A DNA stretch of 42,221 nt, from the NCBI GenBank assembly GCA_964531105.1, contig CAZHFN010000019.1, positions 1 to 42,221 on the forward strand, in the 5' to 3' direction. The notes beneath the pieces were generated by a model. The model was not told where the DNA came from, ran no database searches, and saw only the letters and a program-made list of their open reading frames with translations. The stretch is from UBA2256 sp964531105. GTDB lineage: Bacteria; Spirochaetota; Spirochaetia; Treponematales; Rectinemataceae. The translations under genes and the position numbers were made by a program. This document shows, piece after piece, positions 26,219-33,984 of the stretch (the first letter of the stretch is position 1; every line of letters begins with the position of its first letter).

Positions 26219-27157
26219 CTAAGATTCATACTGCTTGAAGATTTCCTCATCGAGCAGTCGGATTTTCTGCAATGTCTTATCCACCTTGGCCTGTTCGGCG
26301 CCGGTAGCCTCGTAATGGCTCAAAAGCCAGAAATAACGGTTTAAAAGCCGGGGTTTCAGAATCTGCTCGAGGGAGGGATTTTCCCTCAGATCATTCTCCA
26401 GTTGGAACATGGAGGATGTAAGTCTCGAACGTTCGGATGGAGTCAGTTCCCGGGAAAGACCAAAGAGCCCCGACAGCTCTCCGTATACGGGAATCCATTC
26501 CGCCATATCCTTGCCCTTGCCCCTGTGCTCCTGGGTCTTCTGGATGAGCTTGCGAATCATATCAGATTCCAGCAGCTCGAGGTCTATTTTATCCGGGGCC
26601 AGGAAAAAAGCCTCCCGGAACAGGGTTTTGGAAATCCTCTGTTCGCCGGACAAGGCCTGGCAGTCGGCCAGTTCGGCCATGTACCGCGCATCGTCCTTCT
26701 TGAACTTGGCGGCTCGCTCCAGGTGCTGCAGCGCCGTCTCATAATCGCCCAGGGCTTTTCTGCACCTGCCCAGCCTGAAATCGAACTCGGCTCCCAAGGA
26801 TGCTTTTACCTCATCGGGAACCGAAAGGTAAAAATCCAGGGCTAAGCCAAAGGCCATACGCTTGAATGCATAGAGGGTCTTTTCAAAATCTCCGGGTATT
26901 CTGGCTAGAAAATCCTGGAAGGACTTCCAGCGCAGGATAACCCTGTCTCCCTTGCCTAGGGGAGTTTCTAGACTCTTGAGCTCTTCTATGATGCCGTTCC
27001 AGAATTGGCCGCATTTCATGGAGTAGAGCACTTCCCTGTTGTCGAAATCCTCATGCATGGCCTGGTCAAATGACTTGAGCGCCGAGTTTAGGTCGGCATT
27101 CTTGAGACATTCATAGCCCAGTGCGAGCAAGGATGAAACGCGATCCTGATTTTGCAT
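26219..27157 (-). CDS. TPR-repeat protein of unknown function
   Basis: 312 residues from the ATG at complement 27157. Frames from 27214 or 27193 would start within or before the promoter at 27192-27221, so they are unlikely. The sequence is helical with tetratricopeptide-like units (LALGYECLKNADLNSALKSF near the start; FRLGRCRKALGDYETALQHL and MAELADCQALSGEQRISKTL in the middle). No signal peptide or TM segment is seen, so a cytoplasmic scaffold is likely. It is cotranscribed with the giant GreA, whose extension is also TPR-like, so the two may act together; that is inference. Confidence 0.75.
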   Translation of the reverse strand: MQNQDRVSSLLALGYECLKNADLNSALKSFDQAMHEDFDNREVLYSMKCGQFWNGIIEELKSLETPLGKGDRVILRWKSFQDFLARIPGDFEKTLYAFKRMAFGLALDFYLSVPDEVKASLGAEFDFRLGRCRKALGDYETALQHLERAAKFKKDDARYMAELADCQALSGEQRISKTLFREAFFLAPDKIDLELLESDMIRKLIQKTQEHRGKGKDMAEWIPVYGELSGLFGLSRELTPSERSRLTSSMFQLENDLRENPSLEQILKPRLLNRYFWLLSHYEATGAEQAKVDKTLQKIRLLDEEIFKQYES

Positions 27158-27191
27158 GCTTATCCAATTCCGAGTATCGCTGTAATAAATC

Positions 27192-27221
27192 ATACTAACC
27201 GATCGAGAAGACAAGAGTCAA
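27192..27221 (-). promoter_or_regulatory. Promoter for the TPR-greA operon
   Basis: On the minus strand: TTGACT (27221-27216), 18-base spacer, TAGTAT (27197-27192). The predicted start is near 27185, giving a leader of about 28 bases before the ATG at 27157. It diverges from the rpe promoter next to it. Confidence 0.55.
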
Positions 27222-27231
27222 TCGATACCTG

Positions 27232-27260
27232 TTCACTGGAAAAGCAGCTCATGATAGAAT
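27232..27260 (+). promoter_or_regulatory. Promoter for rpe, placing the start site at the ATG
   Basis: TTCACT at 27232-27237, 17-base spacer, TAGAAT at 27255-27260. Only six bases (TTACCC) separate the -10 box from the rpe ATG at 27267, so the RNA would begin at or next to the A of ATG. Confidence 0.55.
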
Positions 27261-27266
27261 TTACCC

Positions 27267-27941
27267 ATGCACAGGCCATTAATTGCACCATCCATACTAT
27301 CAGCCGACTTCGCCGACATAGGCGCGGCCTTGGGTCTCATAGAACGTTCAGGCTCCGACTGGATCCATCTGGATGTGATGGATGGACATTTCGTCCCGCC
27401 CATTACCTTTGGCGCCAAAATGGTTCAGGACATTCACGTTAAAACCAGGCTGCCCCTAGATGCCCACCTCATGGTGGAGGAGCCCGAACGACACCTGGCA
27501 GCCTTCGCCGAAGCCGGAGCCGATTATATCAGTTTTCACCCCGAGGTATGTGTTCACTCCCACCGCTGCATCCAGAATATTAGAGCACTTGGTAAAAAAC
27601 CGGGTATTTCCCTTGTGCCTTCCACGGCGGTGTCCACGGCTGTGGAACTCCTCCCTTTCATTGACCTGATACTTATAATGACCGTCAATCCCGGCTATGG
27701 CGGGCAGGAGCTTCTTCCCTTCTGCCTGGACAAGGTCAAGCAGCTCAAGGCTCTGAGAGCCGCCATGGGACTGAAATTTCTCATCTCGGTGGATGGTGGA
27801 ATCGGTCCAGGAACGGCAAACATCGCTGCCGAGGCAGGGCCTGATGTGCTAGTGATGGGCTCGGCGTTTTTTTTAAGCCCCAGACCGGAAGATATCGTAG
27901 AAACCATGGTGGAAGCCTATAGAGCCAAGGCTGTCTGCTGA
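27267..27941 (+). CDS. rpe: Ribulose-phosphate 3-epimerase
   Basis: 224 residues. Rpe interconverts ribulose 5-phosphate and xylulose 5-phosphate in the pentose phosphate pathway. The TIM-barrel family sequence starts right at the N-terminus (LIAPSILSADFADIGAAL), fixing the ATG. Metal ligands are all present: His 34 and Asp 36 in WIHLDVMDGHFVPP, His 67 in LDAHLMVEEPERH, and Asp 177 in LISVDGGIGPGT. MTVNPGYGGQ is the phosphate loop region. No Shine-Dalgarno sequence precedes the ATG; the gene appears leaderless. dtd follows with a 1-base overlap (TGATG). Confidence 0.97.
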   Translation: MHRPLIAPSILSADFADIGAALGLIERSGSDWIHLDVMDGHFVPPITFGAKMVQDIHVKTRLPLDAHLMVEEPERHLAAFAEAGADYISFHPEVCVHSHRCIQNIRALGKKPGISLVPSTAVSTAVELLPFIDLILIMTVNPGYGGQELLPFCLDKVKQLKALRAAMGLKFLISVDGGIGPGTANIAAEAGPDVLVMGSAFFLSPRPEDIVETMVEAYRAKAVC

Positions 27942-28402
27942 TGAGGGCTATCGTTCAGCGGGTATCCTCGGCCTCGGTATCCATCGATGTGGCCATGGAA
28001 AGAAAGACCGTAGGCAAGATAGGCAGTGGGCTTATCATCTTTCTGGGCGTAGGGAAGGATGATGGAGAAAAAGAGGCTGAATATCTGGCAGAGAAGATTA
28101 CACAGTTGCGAATTTTCATGGATAAAAACGAAAAGATGAATCTTTCGATTGCAGATTTATCCCTGGAAGCTCTGGTTATCTCCCAGTTTACCCTTTATGC
28201 CGACGCCAGAAAAGGCAGACGACCTTCCTTTTCCATGGCCGCGGGCAATGAAAAAGCCTTGGGCTTGTACCAATTTTTCACCAGCCGTCTCGAAACCCTC
28301 GGCATCCCAACCCAGAAGGGAGCTTTCGGTGAAATCATGCACATAGAAGCAGCCCTGGAAGGGCCTGTGAGCATTCTCCTGGATTCGGATAAGATGTTTT
28401 AA
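27941..28402 (+). CDS. dtd: D-aminoacyl-tRNA deacylase
   Basis: 153 residues. Dtd removes D-amino acids (and glycine mischarged on tRNA-Ala) from tRNA. The family sequence is clear: MRAIVQRVSSASVSI, GLIIFLGVGKDD, the active-site SQFTLYADARKGRRPSF, and the closing LEGPVSILLD carrying the Gly-Pro motif that enforces chirality. Starts on the last base of the rpe stop. A strong bidirectional hairpin 39 bases downstream ends the unit. Confidence 0.95.
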   Translation: MRAIVQRVSSASVSIDVAMERKTVGKIGSGLIIFLGVGKDDGEKEAEYLAEKITQLRIFMDKNEKMNLSIADLSLEALVISQFTLYADARKGRRPSFSMAAGNEKALGLYQFFTSRLETLGIPTQKGAFGEIMHIEAALEGPVSILLDSDKMF

Positions 28403-28440
28403 AGCGTATAACATATTCAGATTCCCTCTCCAACGCTTTA

Positions 28441-28480
28441 GAAAAGAGCCCCGGGGCTTTTCAGCTCCGGGGCTCTTTTC
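28441..28480. terminator. Bidirectional intrinsic terminator between dtd and ppdK
   Basis: A perfect 14-bp stem, GAAAAGAGCCCCGG (28441-28454) with its complement (28467-28480), extended by three inner pairs (one G-U), with a loop TTTTCA. The arms end in A-rich and T-rich sequence, so it can stop both dtd (plus) and ppdK (minus) transcripts. Confidence 0.85.
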
Positions 28481-28503
28481 AATTCGTAGCGGTTATCTAC
28501 AGA

Positions 28504-31500
28504 TTAGGCCTTCTTCTTGGAAGAACCCTTGGGCCTGCCCACCGGGCGCTTGGCCTTGGTTTCGGCCTTAGCAGGCTTCTTTACCGCTTTCTTGGCGGCC
28601 GCAGGCTTGGCTTTGACGGTCTTGGCGACCTTCACGCTTACCTTCGCCGCCTTGGGTCCGCGGGTAGCTTTTAGAGCCTTGGGAGCGGTGGCTTTTTTAG
28701 CGACTGTCTTTTTGGCGCCTGCTTTTTTTGCCACAGCTTTGACAGCCTTAGCCTTTACGGTTTTCTTGGCTGCGGCGGTCTTGGCAGCGGTTTCTTTTAC
28801 AGCCTTGGTTGCAGGTCTTCCGCGACCCTTGGCTGGAGCCTTGGCAGCTTTTACTGTCTTGGCAACCTGGGATGCGGATTTCTTGGCCGGCTTGGCCTTG
28901 GCGGAATCTTCAATTACCGCCTGGGCAGCTGCCAGTCGGGCTATGGGCACCCTGTAGGGGGAGCAGGAAACATAATTCATGCCCACGGCGTGGCAGAACT
29001 TGACGCTCTTGGCCTCGCCGCCGTGCTCGCCGCAGATACCCACCTTGAGGTTGGGGCTGGTGGATCGTCCACCCTCGATGCCCATCTTCACCAGCTTGCC
29101 TACGCCGCTCTGATCGATGGAAACGAAGGGGTCCTGGGCGAAGATTGCCTTGCCGCCTTCTTTTTCGGACATGACGTAGTCGGGGAGGAAGCGGCCCGCA
29201 TCGTCCCTGGAAAGACCCAGGGTCATCTGGGTGAGGTCGTTGGTGCCGAAGGAGAAGAACTCCGCGGCCTCGGCCACTTCGTCGGCCAGGAGGGCGGCCC
29301 TGGGAATCTCAATCATGGTGCCTACCAGGTACTTAACCTTGGACTTGGCTTTGGCGATTATCGCATCGGCCACTGCCCTGGTCTGATCGGCCAGAAGCTG
29401 GAATTCCTTTTTGTCCATGGTAAGGGGAATCATTATCTCGGGCAGGACCTTGACCTTTTTCTTGTCGCACTCCACGGCGGCTTCGATAATAGCCGTCACC
29501 TGCATTTCCAGAATCTCGGGATAGGTGATAGCCAAGCGGCAACCCCTGTGGCCGAGCATGGGATTGGACTCATGAAGCTGATCGCAGCGCATCCTGATGA
29601 ATTCAGGTGTTTTGCCGGTGATCTTGGAGAGCTTGTTGACGCCGCTGTCGTCCTTGGGGGTGAACTCGTGCAAGGGAGGATCGATGAGCCTGATGGTGAC
29701 GGGCTTGCCGTTCATGGCTTCGAAGATGCCGATAAAGTCCTCGCGCTGGAAGGGCAGGAGCTTGGCAAGGGCCTTTTTCCTGGTCTCCAGGTCGTCGGCG
29801 ATAATCATTTCCTGAATGGCCAGCTGGCGCTTTTCGGAGTTGGCGGGATTCTTGAAATCCTTGAAGAACATGTGCTCGGTTCGGCAGAGACCGATGCCTT
29901 CGGCGCCCAGTTCCACGGCCTTGGCAGCGTCCTGGGGAGTGTCGGCGTTGGTGCGGACCTTCATGCTCCGTACCTTATCGCACCAGGAGAGGAGGGTCTT
30001 GAATTCCTTGGACTGTTCGGGCTTGGTGAGGGGCATGGATGTGGCGAATACCTCGCCGGTAGTGCCGTTGAGTGTAACCTCATCGCCCTGCTTGAGCACC
30101 TTGCCGCCTACACGCACGAGTTTGGCCTTGTCATCGATGTCCAGGGCTTCGCAGCCGACGATGCAGCACTTTCCCCATCCGCGGGCTACTACGGCGGCGT
30201 GGGAGGTCTTGCCGCCGGTGGCGGTGAGAATGCCCTGGGCTGCGAACATGCCGCCCACATCCTCAGGGGAGGTTTCACGGCGGATAAGGATCACCTTCTC
30301 GCCCTTGGCGGCCATGGACTCGGCATCCTCGGCGTTGAAGACGAGCTTGCCGGCGGCTGCGCCGGGAACGGCGTCGATACCGGTGGCCAGCTTGAGCTCC
30401 TTGAGCTTGGCAGGGCCCACGGCGGCCGCATCGATGATGGGATAGAACACACCTTCGATCTGCTCGGGCGTTATACGCTGAATGGCCTCTTCCTTGGTGA
30501 TGAGACCTTCTTTGACCATGTCCACCGCGATCTTGAAGGCGGCGGCAGGCAGGCGCTTGCCGGTGCGGCACTGGAGCATGTAGAGCTTCTCATCTTCGAT
30601 GGTGAACTCCAGATCCTGCATTTCCTTGAAGTTCTTTTCCAGGATGCTTCTAACCTGTAGCAGCTGCTTGTAGGCCTTGGGAAGCTTGGTGGCCAGCTCC
30701 ACCAGTTTCATGGGGGTGCGGATGCCGGCTACAACGTCCTCGCCTTGTGCGTTGATCAGGCAGTCACCGTAGAACTCGTTCTTGCCGGAGTTGGGGTCCC
30801 TGGTAAAGCAGACGCCGGTGCCGGAGTTGTCGCCCTTGTTGCCGAATACCATCTGCACGACGTTGACCGCCGTACCTTTGAGATCCGTGATTTTTTCAAC
30901 GCGCCTGTAGGTTACCGATTTCTCGGCTTCCCAGGAATTGAATACAGCGTCGATGGCTCCCCAGAGCTGCTGCATGGGATCCTGGGGGAATTCCTCGCCT
31001 TTCTTGGACTTGTAGAAAGCCTTGAATTCGGCGCAGAGTTCCTTGAGGTCCTCAGCATTGAGGTCGGTGTCGTTCTTTACCCCGAGCTTCTTCTTCATCT
31101 CCGAAAGCATTTCCTCCATGGGTTCCTTGGAGAGTCCCATGGCGGTGGTGGAGTACATCTGGATAAAGCGGCGATAGGAATCATAGGCAAAACGGGGATT
31201 CCCGGTGTTGGCGGCGAGTCCCTGGACGGATTCGTCGTTGAGTCCCAGATTGAGAATTGTCTCTAGCATGCCGGGCATGGACCTGGCGGCGCCAGAGCGC
31301 ACTGAAACCAAGAGAGGATCCTTGGAATCACCTAATTTTTTACCCGTCATTTTCTGCAGCTTGAGTACTGCGGTTTTTACTTCGTCCACAATAACTTTGG
31401 GGAGCTTGCGCTTGCCCTTGTAGTATTCCTCACAGGCGAGAATGCTGATTGTAAAGCCGGCGGGAACTGGAAGACCAATCTTGGTCATATCCATGAGTCC

Positions 31501-31590
31501 CTGGCCTTTGCCGCCTAGGATATCTTTGCTCAAACCGGCGCCCTCTGCGACGCCGTTACCGAATGCGAACACGAATTTCGCTTTTGCCAT
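28504..31590 (-). CDS. ppdK: Pyruvate, phosphate dikinase with C-terminal histone-H1-like tail
   Basis: 1028 residues, start at complement 31590 with GGAGG nine bases upstream. PPDK interconverts pyruvate + ATP + Pi and PEP + AMP + PPi, used glycolytically in many spirochaetes. Residues 1-~890 are a complete enzyme: N-terminal ATP-grasp (GGKGQGLMDMTKIGLPVPAG), phosphohistidine motif GGKTSHAAVVARG near residue 463, and the C-terminal PEP-binding barrel (GAEGIGLCRTEHMFF; GICGEHGGE). Residues 897-1028 are an added tail with about 41 Lys and 39 Ala, two acidic residues, and AT-hook-like GRGRP (922-926) and GRPKG (1018-1022). Such a tail is not part of usual PPDK (about 875-900 residues). No frameshift is needed to join the parts. 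Confidence 0.96.
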   Translation of the reverse strand: MAKAKFVFAFGNGVAEGAGLSKDILGGKGQGLMDMTKIGLPVPAGFTISILACEEYYKGKRKLPKVIVDEVKTAVLKLQKMTGKKLGDSKDPLLVSVRSGAARSMPGMLETILNLGLNDESVQGLAANTGNPRFAYDSYRRFIQMYSTTAMGLSKEPMEEMLSEMKKKLGVKNDTDLNAEDLKELCAEFKAFYKSKKGEEFPQDPMQQLWGAIDAVFNSWEAEKSVTYRRVEKITDLKGTAVNVVQMVFGNKGDNSGTGVCFTRDPNSGKNEFYGDCLINAQGEDVVAGIRTPMKLVELATKLPKAYKQLLQVRSILEKNFKEMQDLEFTIEDEKLYMLQCRTGKRLPAAAFKIAVDMVKEGLITKEEAIQRITPEQIEGVFYPIIDAAAVGPAKLKELKLATGIDAVPGAAAGKLVFNAEDAESMAAKGEKVILIRRETSPEDVGGMFAAQGILTATGGKTSHAAVVARGWGKCCIVGCEALDIDDKAKLVRVGGKVLKQGDEVTLNGTTGEVFATSMPLTKPEQSKEFKTLLSWCDKVRSMKVRTNADTPQDAAKAVELGAEGIGLCRTEHMFFKDFKNPANSEKRQLAIQEMIIADDLETRKKALAKLLPFQREDFIGIFEAMNGKPVTIRLIDPPLHEFTPKDDSGVNKLSKITGKTPEFIRMRCDQLHESNPMLGHRGCRLAITYPEILEMQVTAIIEAAVECDKKKVKVLPEIMIPLTMDKKEFQLLADQTRAVADAIIAKAKSKVKYLVGTMIEIPRAALLADEVAEAAEFFSFGTNDLTQMTLGLSRDDAGRFLPDYVMSEKEGGKAIFAQDPFVSIDQSGVGKLVKMGIEGGRSTSPNLKVGICGEHGGEAKSVKFCHAVGMNYVSCSPYRVPIARLAAAQAVIEDSAKAKPAKKSASQVAKTVKAAKAPAKGRGRPATKAVKETAAKTAAAKKTVKAKAVKAVAKKAGAKKTVAKKATAPKALKATRGPKAAKVSVKVAKTVKAKPAAAKKAVKKPAKAETKAKRPVGRPKGSSKKKA

Positions 31591-31622
31591 TACTCGATTC
31601 CTCCGTAAAGGGAGTGGAATGT

Positions 31623-31637
31623 CGGGGCGATGCCCCG
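31623..31637 (-). promoter_or_regulatory. Hairpin in the ppdK leader
   Basis: CGGGGC, loop of three, GCCCCG: a perfect 6-bp GC stem lying about 33 bases upstream of the ppdK ATG and within the predicted leader. It may stabilise the 5' end of the message; there is no T-run, so it is not a terminator. Confidence 0.4.
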
Positions 31638-31669
31638 CTTTGTGCTGTATTGCCAAATCACTGGGCAGA

Positions 31670-31698
31670 AAGCTAATGGAAAGAACACTTAATGTCAA
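31670..31698 (-). promoter_or_regulatory. Promoter for ppdK
   Basis: On the minus strand: consensus TTGACA (31698-31693), 17-base spacer, weak TAGCTT (31675-31670). Predicted start near 31663, leader about 70 bases. It lies within the upstream extension of the ppdK frame, which supports the start at 31590. Confidence 0.4.
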
Positions 31699-31748
31699 TA
31701 AAGGGCCTTTGCGTTGTGCGATTGACTAAGCCCTTTTTAAGGGTCACC

Positions 31749-32936
31749 ATGGAGGATATGGGCTTTGGTTTTTTTCATGTAGATCTCGATGCGTTTTTTG
31801 CATCCGTCGAGCAGCACGACAATCCCGATCTTAAGGGAAAGCCCGTTATTGTGGGTGCGCGTCCGGGGCACAGGGGCGTTGTCTCCACCTGCTCGTACGA
31901 GGCTCGTAAATTCGGACTGCATTCGGCGATGCCTATTTCCGAAGCTTTCCGCCTTTGCCCTGAAGGGATATTTCTTCCCGTCAGGATGCAGCGCTACACA
32001 CAGGTTTCCAGAAAAATCATGGGTATTCTTTTAGGATTTACTCCCGATATGATCCAACTCTCCATCGATGAGGCGCTGTTGGATATGACCGGAACCGAAA
32101 GGCTCTGGGGTAATCCCGAAAAAGCGGCCGGCCTCATCAAGCAGGCTATCGGCCTCGAAACGGGATTGAGCATATCCATTGGGGTTAGCTGCAACGCCTA
32201 TGTCGCTAAAATTGCCTCGGGGCTTAAAAAGCCCAATGGGCTCACTATCGTCCCGAAGGGTGAAGAAAAGAATTTTATGGCCGCTCTTCCCCTGGAAAAG
32301 CTCTGGGGGGCAGGGGAAAAAACCCGAGTACTTTTACGGGGAATGGGGCTCATGTCGGTCTCTGATATTCAGAGAGCTTCTTTTCAAATACTGGAATCCA
32401 AATTAGGCAAGGCTTCCGCTGCATTTCTGCGTGCCGCCGCCGATGGAAAGGATCCGGGAATCCGTTCTATCTCCCCCAAGAGGCCGTCCATCAGCGCAGA
32501 GCGAACCTTTGAAAAAGACAGGAGCGACAGGGAATTTATTTTAGACACACTGCGCTTGCTTTCAGATGAATTGGCCGGCAGAATCGTTCATGGCTCCACT
32601 GCTTCAACCTTGGTGCTCAAGCTCAGGTTTTCTGACTTCAGCTCCATTCATCGGCAATTCTCACGGCAAAAACCATTTTTATCCTCCGATGAGTTGTTTG
32701 AAACAGCAAAGCTGCTTTTAGATAAAAACTGGAATGGGCTAAGTTCACTGCGCCTCGTAGGCCTGGGGCTTTCGGGTTTAAAGGCTCAATCCCTGTTTCA
32801 GGAGGACCTTTTTCAGGAGGAGATAAGCAAATCCGAACTAGCCAGGAGAGCTGCCCAGGAGATAGACAGCAGGGGATTGGGGCACCTTGTACGAGCCCGT
32901 TTTATGGCAATAGACAAGGAAAACAGAGAAGAGTAG
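31749..32936 (+). CDS. dinB: DNA polymerase IV (Y-family, DinB)
   Basis: 395 residues from ATG 31749. Pol IV is an error-prone translesion polymerase without proofreading. Catalytic acids: Asp 12 in HVDLDAFFASVEQ, and Asp 107/Glu 108 in LSIDEALLDMTGT (family usually SIDEAFLD). Also CSYEARKFGLHSAMP and ISIGVSCNAYVAKIAS, then the helix-hairpin-helix thumb and a C-terminal little finger. The frame is open to 31692, but that N-terminus has no family match. A possible SD, AAGGG at 31739-31743, pairs with CCCTT at 31731-31735, so the start may be partly masked. Divergent from ppdK. Confidence 0.94.
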   Translation: MEDMGFGFFHVDLDAFFASVEQHDNPDLKGKPVIVGARPGHRGVVSTCSYEARKFGLHSAMPISEAFRLCPEGIFLPVRMQRYTQVSRKIMGILLGFTPDMIQLSIDEALLDMTGTERLWGNPEKAAGLIKQAIGLETGLSISIGVSCNAYVAKIASGLKKPNGLTIVPKGEEKNFMAALPLEKLWGAGEKTRVLLRGMGLMSVSDIQRASFQILESKLGKASAAFLRAAADGKDPGIRSISPKRPSISAERTFEKDRSDREFILDTLRLLSDELAGRIVHGSTASTLVLKLRFSDFSSIHRQFSRQKPFLSSDELFETAKLLLDKNWNGLSSLRLVGLGLSGLKAQSLFQEDLFQEEISKSELARRAAQEIDSRGLGHLVRARFMAIDKENREE

Positions 32937-32969
32937 GGGATTGGTGAGTGTCGGAAACGCAGTACCGCC

Positions 32970-33608
32970 TTACCAGGCCACGTCCATGCTGGGGGCGGTT
33001 TCGGCGGTCACGATATCTTTCATGCGACCTTCGAAAGATACTGTGTTTCCATTCCTGACAGTGCGTACCGCAGGATGCGCGGAGCCAGCAGAAGTAGCCG
33101 GAGAGGGCAGTTCCAGTTTGAACTTGAAATCATAGGGTTCGAAGGCTTCTTGGGCCAGGACTTTCATGTCCGGATCGAGATCGGGCAACTTGTCTCCCAA
33201 GGAAAAGCGGATGGATTGGCCGCCTTGATTTTTTTCATATACCGCCAGTTTGCCGCTTGGATCCAGATAATACATGAGGGCATCCAGGTCCTTGAATGCA
33301 ATAATCGTGGAGACAAGCATATCGCTTCCCTGCTTTTTACTGGACCAGGATTTCAGCTCCAGGCCGGATGAACCAGCGAGGCTCTTTTCCACATCAGCCC
33401 TGCTCAAGGGGATAGGCAGCAGATCCTTGTTGGCCTCGAGTTCTCCAAAGGCTATAAGCTCCTCCGAGACTCGATACTCCGCTAAAACCTTGCCCGATCC
33501 ATCGGCAGAAATACTCACTGTTGTGTCTACGCCAACACATGAAGCCATAATTACCGCAAGACCAAGAATAGCGAGAGTCCAACAAAGTCTGCGCCGTAAA
33601 CCCATCAT
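32970..33608 (-). CDS. Putative lipoprotein of unknown function
   Basis: 212 residues. The N-terminus is basic (RRRL), then a hydrophobic stretch ending IMASC, a spirochaete-type lipobox with the lipidated Cys at residue 24. The mature part opens with VDTTVSISADGSGKVLAEYRV, which looks like the beta-rich start of LppM-type lipoproteins; I do not recognise a specific family. Two adjacent ATGs (33608 and 33605) are possible starts; GAGGGG at 33614-33619 favours the second slightly. It lies 17 bases after the YlxP gene in the same direction and converges with dinB. Confidence 0.75.
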   Translation of the reverse strand: MMGLRRRLCWTLAILGLAVIMASCVGVDTTVSISADGSGKVLAEYRVSEELIAFGELEANKDLLPIPLSRADVEKSLAGSSGLELKSWSSKKQGSDMLVSTIIAFKDLDALMYYLDPSGKLAVYEKNQGGQSIRFSLGDKLPDLDPDMKVLAQEAFEPYDFKFKLELPSPATSAGSAHPAVRTVRNGNTVSFEGRMKDIVTAETAPSMDVAW

Positions 33609-33625
33609 CCTAACCCCTCTTACTA

Positions 33626-33916
33626 TTACTGATAAAATTCCGAATATATTTGCACTTCGTGAATATTAACGGTAAAGCTGTCTTCTACAAAACTGACAGC
33701 TTCATTCAAGACCTTTTCCCCAAAAGTTCTGGAGTTGGATACCAGTGCGGCGCCAAGCTGGGCAAAACCCAGCGAGTCCTGAAGATCTACCTCGGCGCAG
33801 GAAAGATGGAATTTTCTCTGCAGCCTGCTCTTCATGCCGGACAGGACCCTTCGCTTGTCTTTTATACTTGTCGTCTCGGGAAGCGCTACGATAAGCATGA
33901 GCATCGATACGACCAT
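33626..33916 (-). CDS. YlxP-like DUF503 protein
   Basis: 96 residues. The DUF503/YlxP pattern is clear: SIKDKRRVLSGMKSRLQRKF, AEVDLQDSLGFAQLGAALVS, then a ferredoxin-like C-terminal beta strand. YlxP has been linked to ribosome assembly and in Firmicutes is encoded between infB and rbfA. Here it is some 19 kb from rbfA, divergent from metG. An in-frame ATG at 33904 is an alternative start. A -10-like TACTAT (33931-33926) lies nine bases upstream of the ATG; its -35 region would overlap that of metG. Confidence 0.88.
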   Translation of the reverse strand: MVVSMLMLIVALPETTSIKDKRRVLSGMKSRLQRKFHLSCAEVDLQDSLGFAQLGAALVSNSRTFGEKVLNEAVSFVEDSFTVNIHEVQIYSEFYQ

Positions 33917-33947
33917 CGTCCTGAAATAGTATCACGGTCCAGTATTC

Positions 33948-33976
33948 TTGACAGCCCCTTTGGGCGCGGATATTGT
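33948..33976 (+). promoter_or_regulatory. Promoter for metG, placing the start site at the ATG
   Basis: Consensus TTGACA at 33948-33953, 17-base spacer, TATTGT at 33971-33976. The metG ATG is at 33985, eight bases after the -10 box, so the leader would be zero to two bases. No SD is present. Confidence 0.6.
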
Positions 33977-33984
33977 GCAACGAT

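Noticed and set aside
26206..26250. Longer greA N-terminus from complement 26250
   Set aside because: It would overlap the TPR gene by 32 bases, while the ATG at 26205 has a well-placed GAGGAG.
28990..30660. 556-codon open frame on the plus strand across ppdK
   Set aside because: Antisense to conserved PPDK catalytic sequence, Gly/His/Leu-rich without any family motif; a codon-bias shadow.
31591..31698. Longer PPDK N-terminus from complement 31698
   Set aside because: The extension covers the likely promoter and has no family similarity; the ATG at 31590 has a good SD and gives the usual PPDK start.
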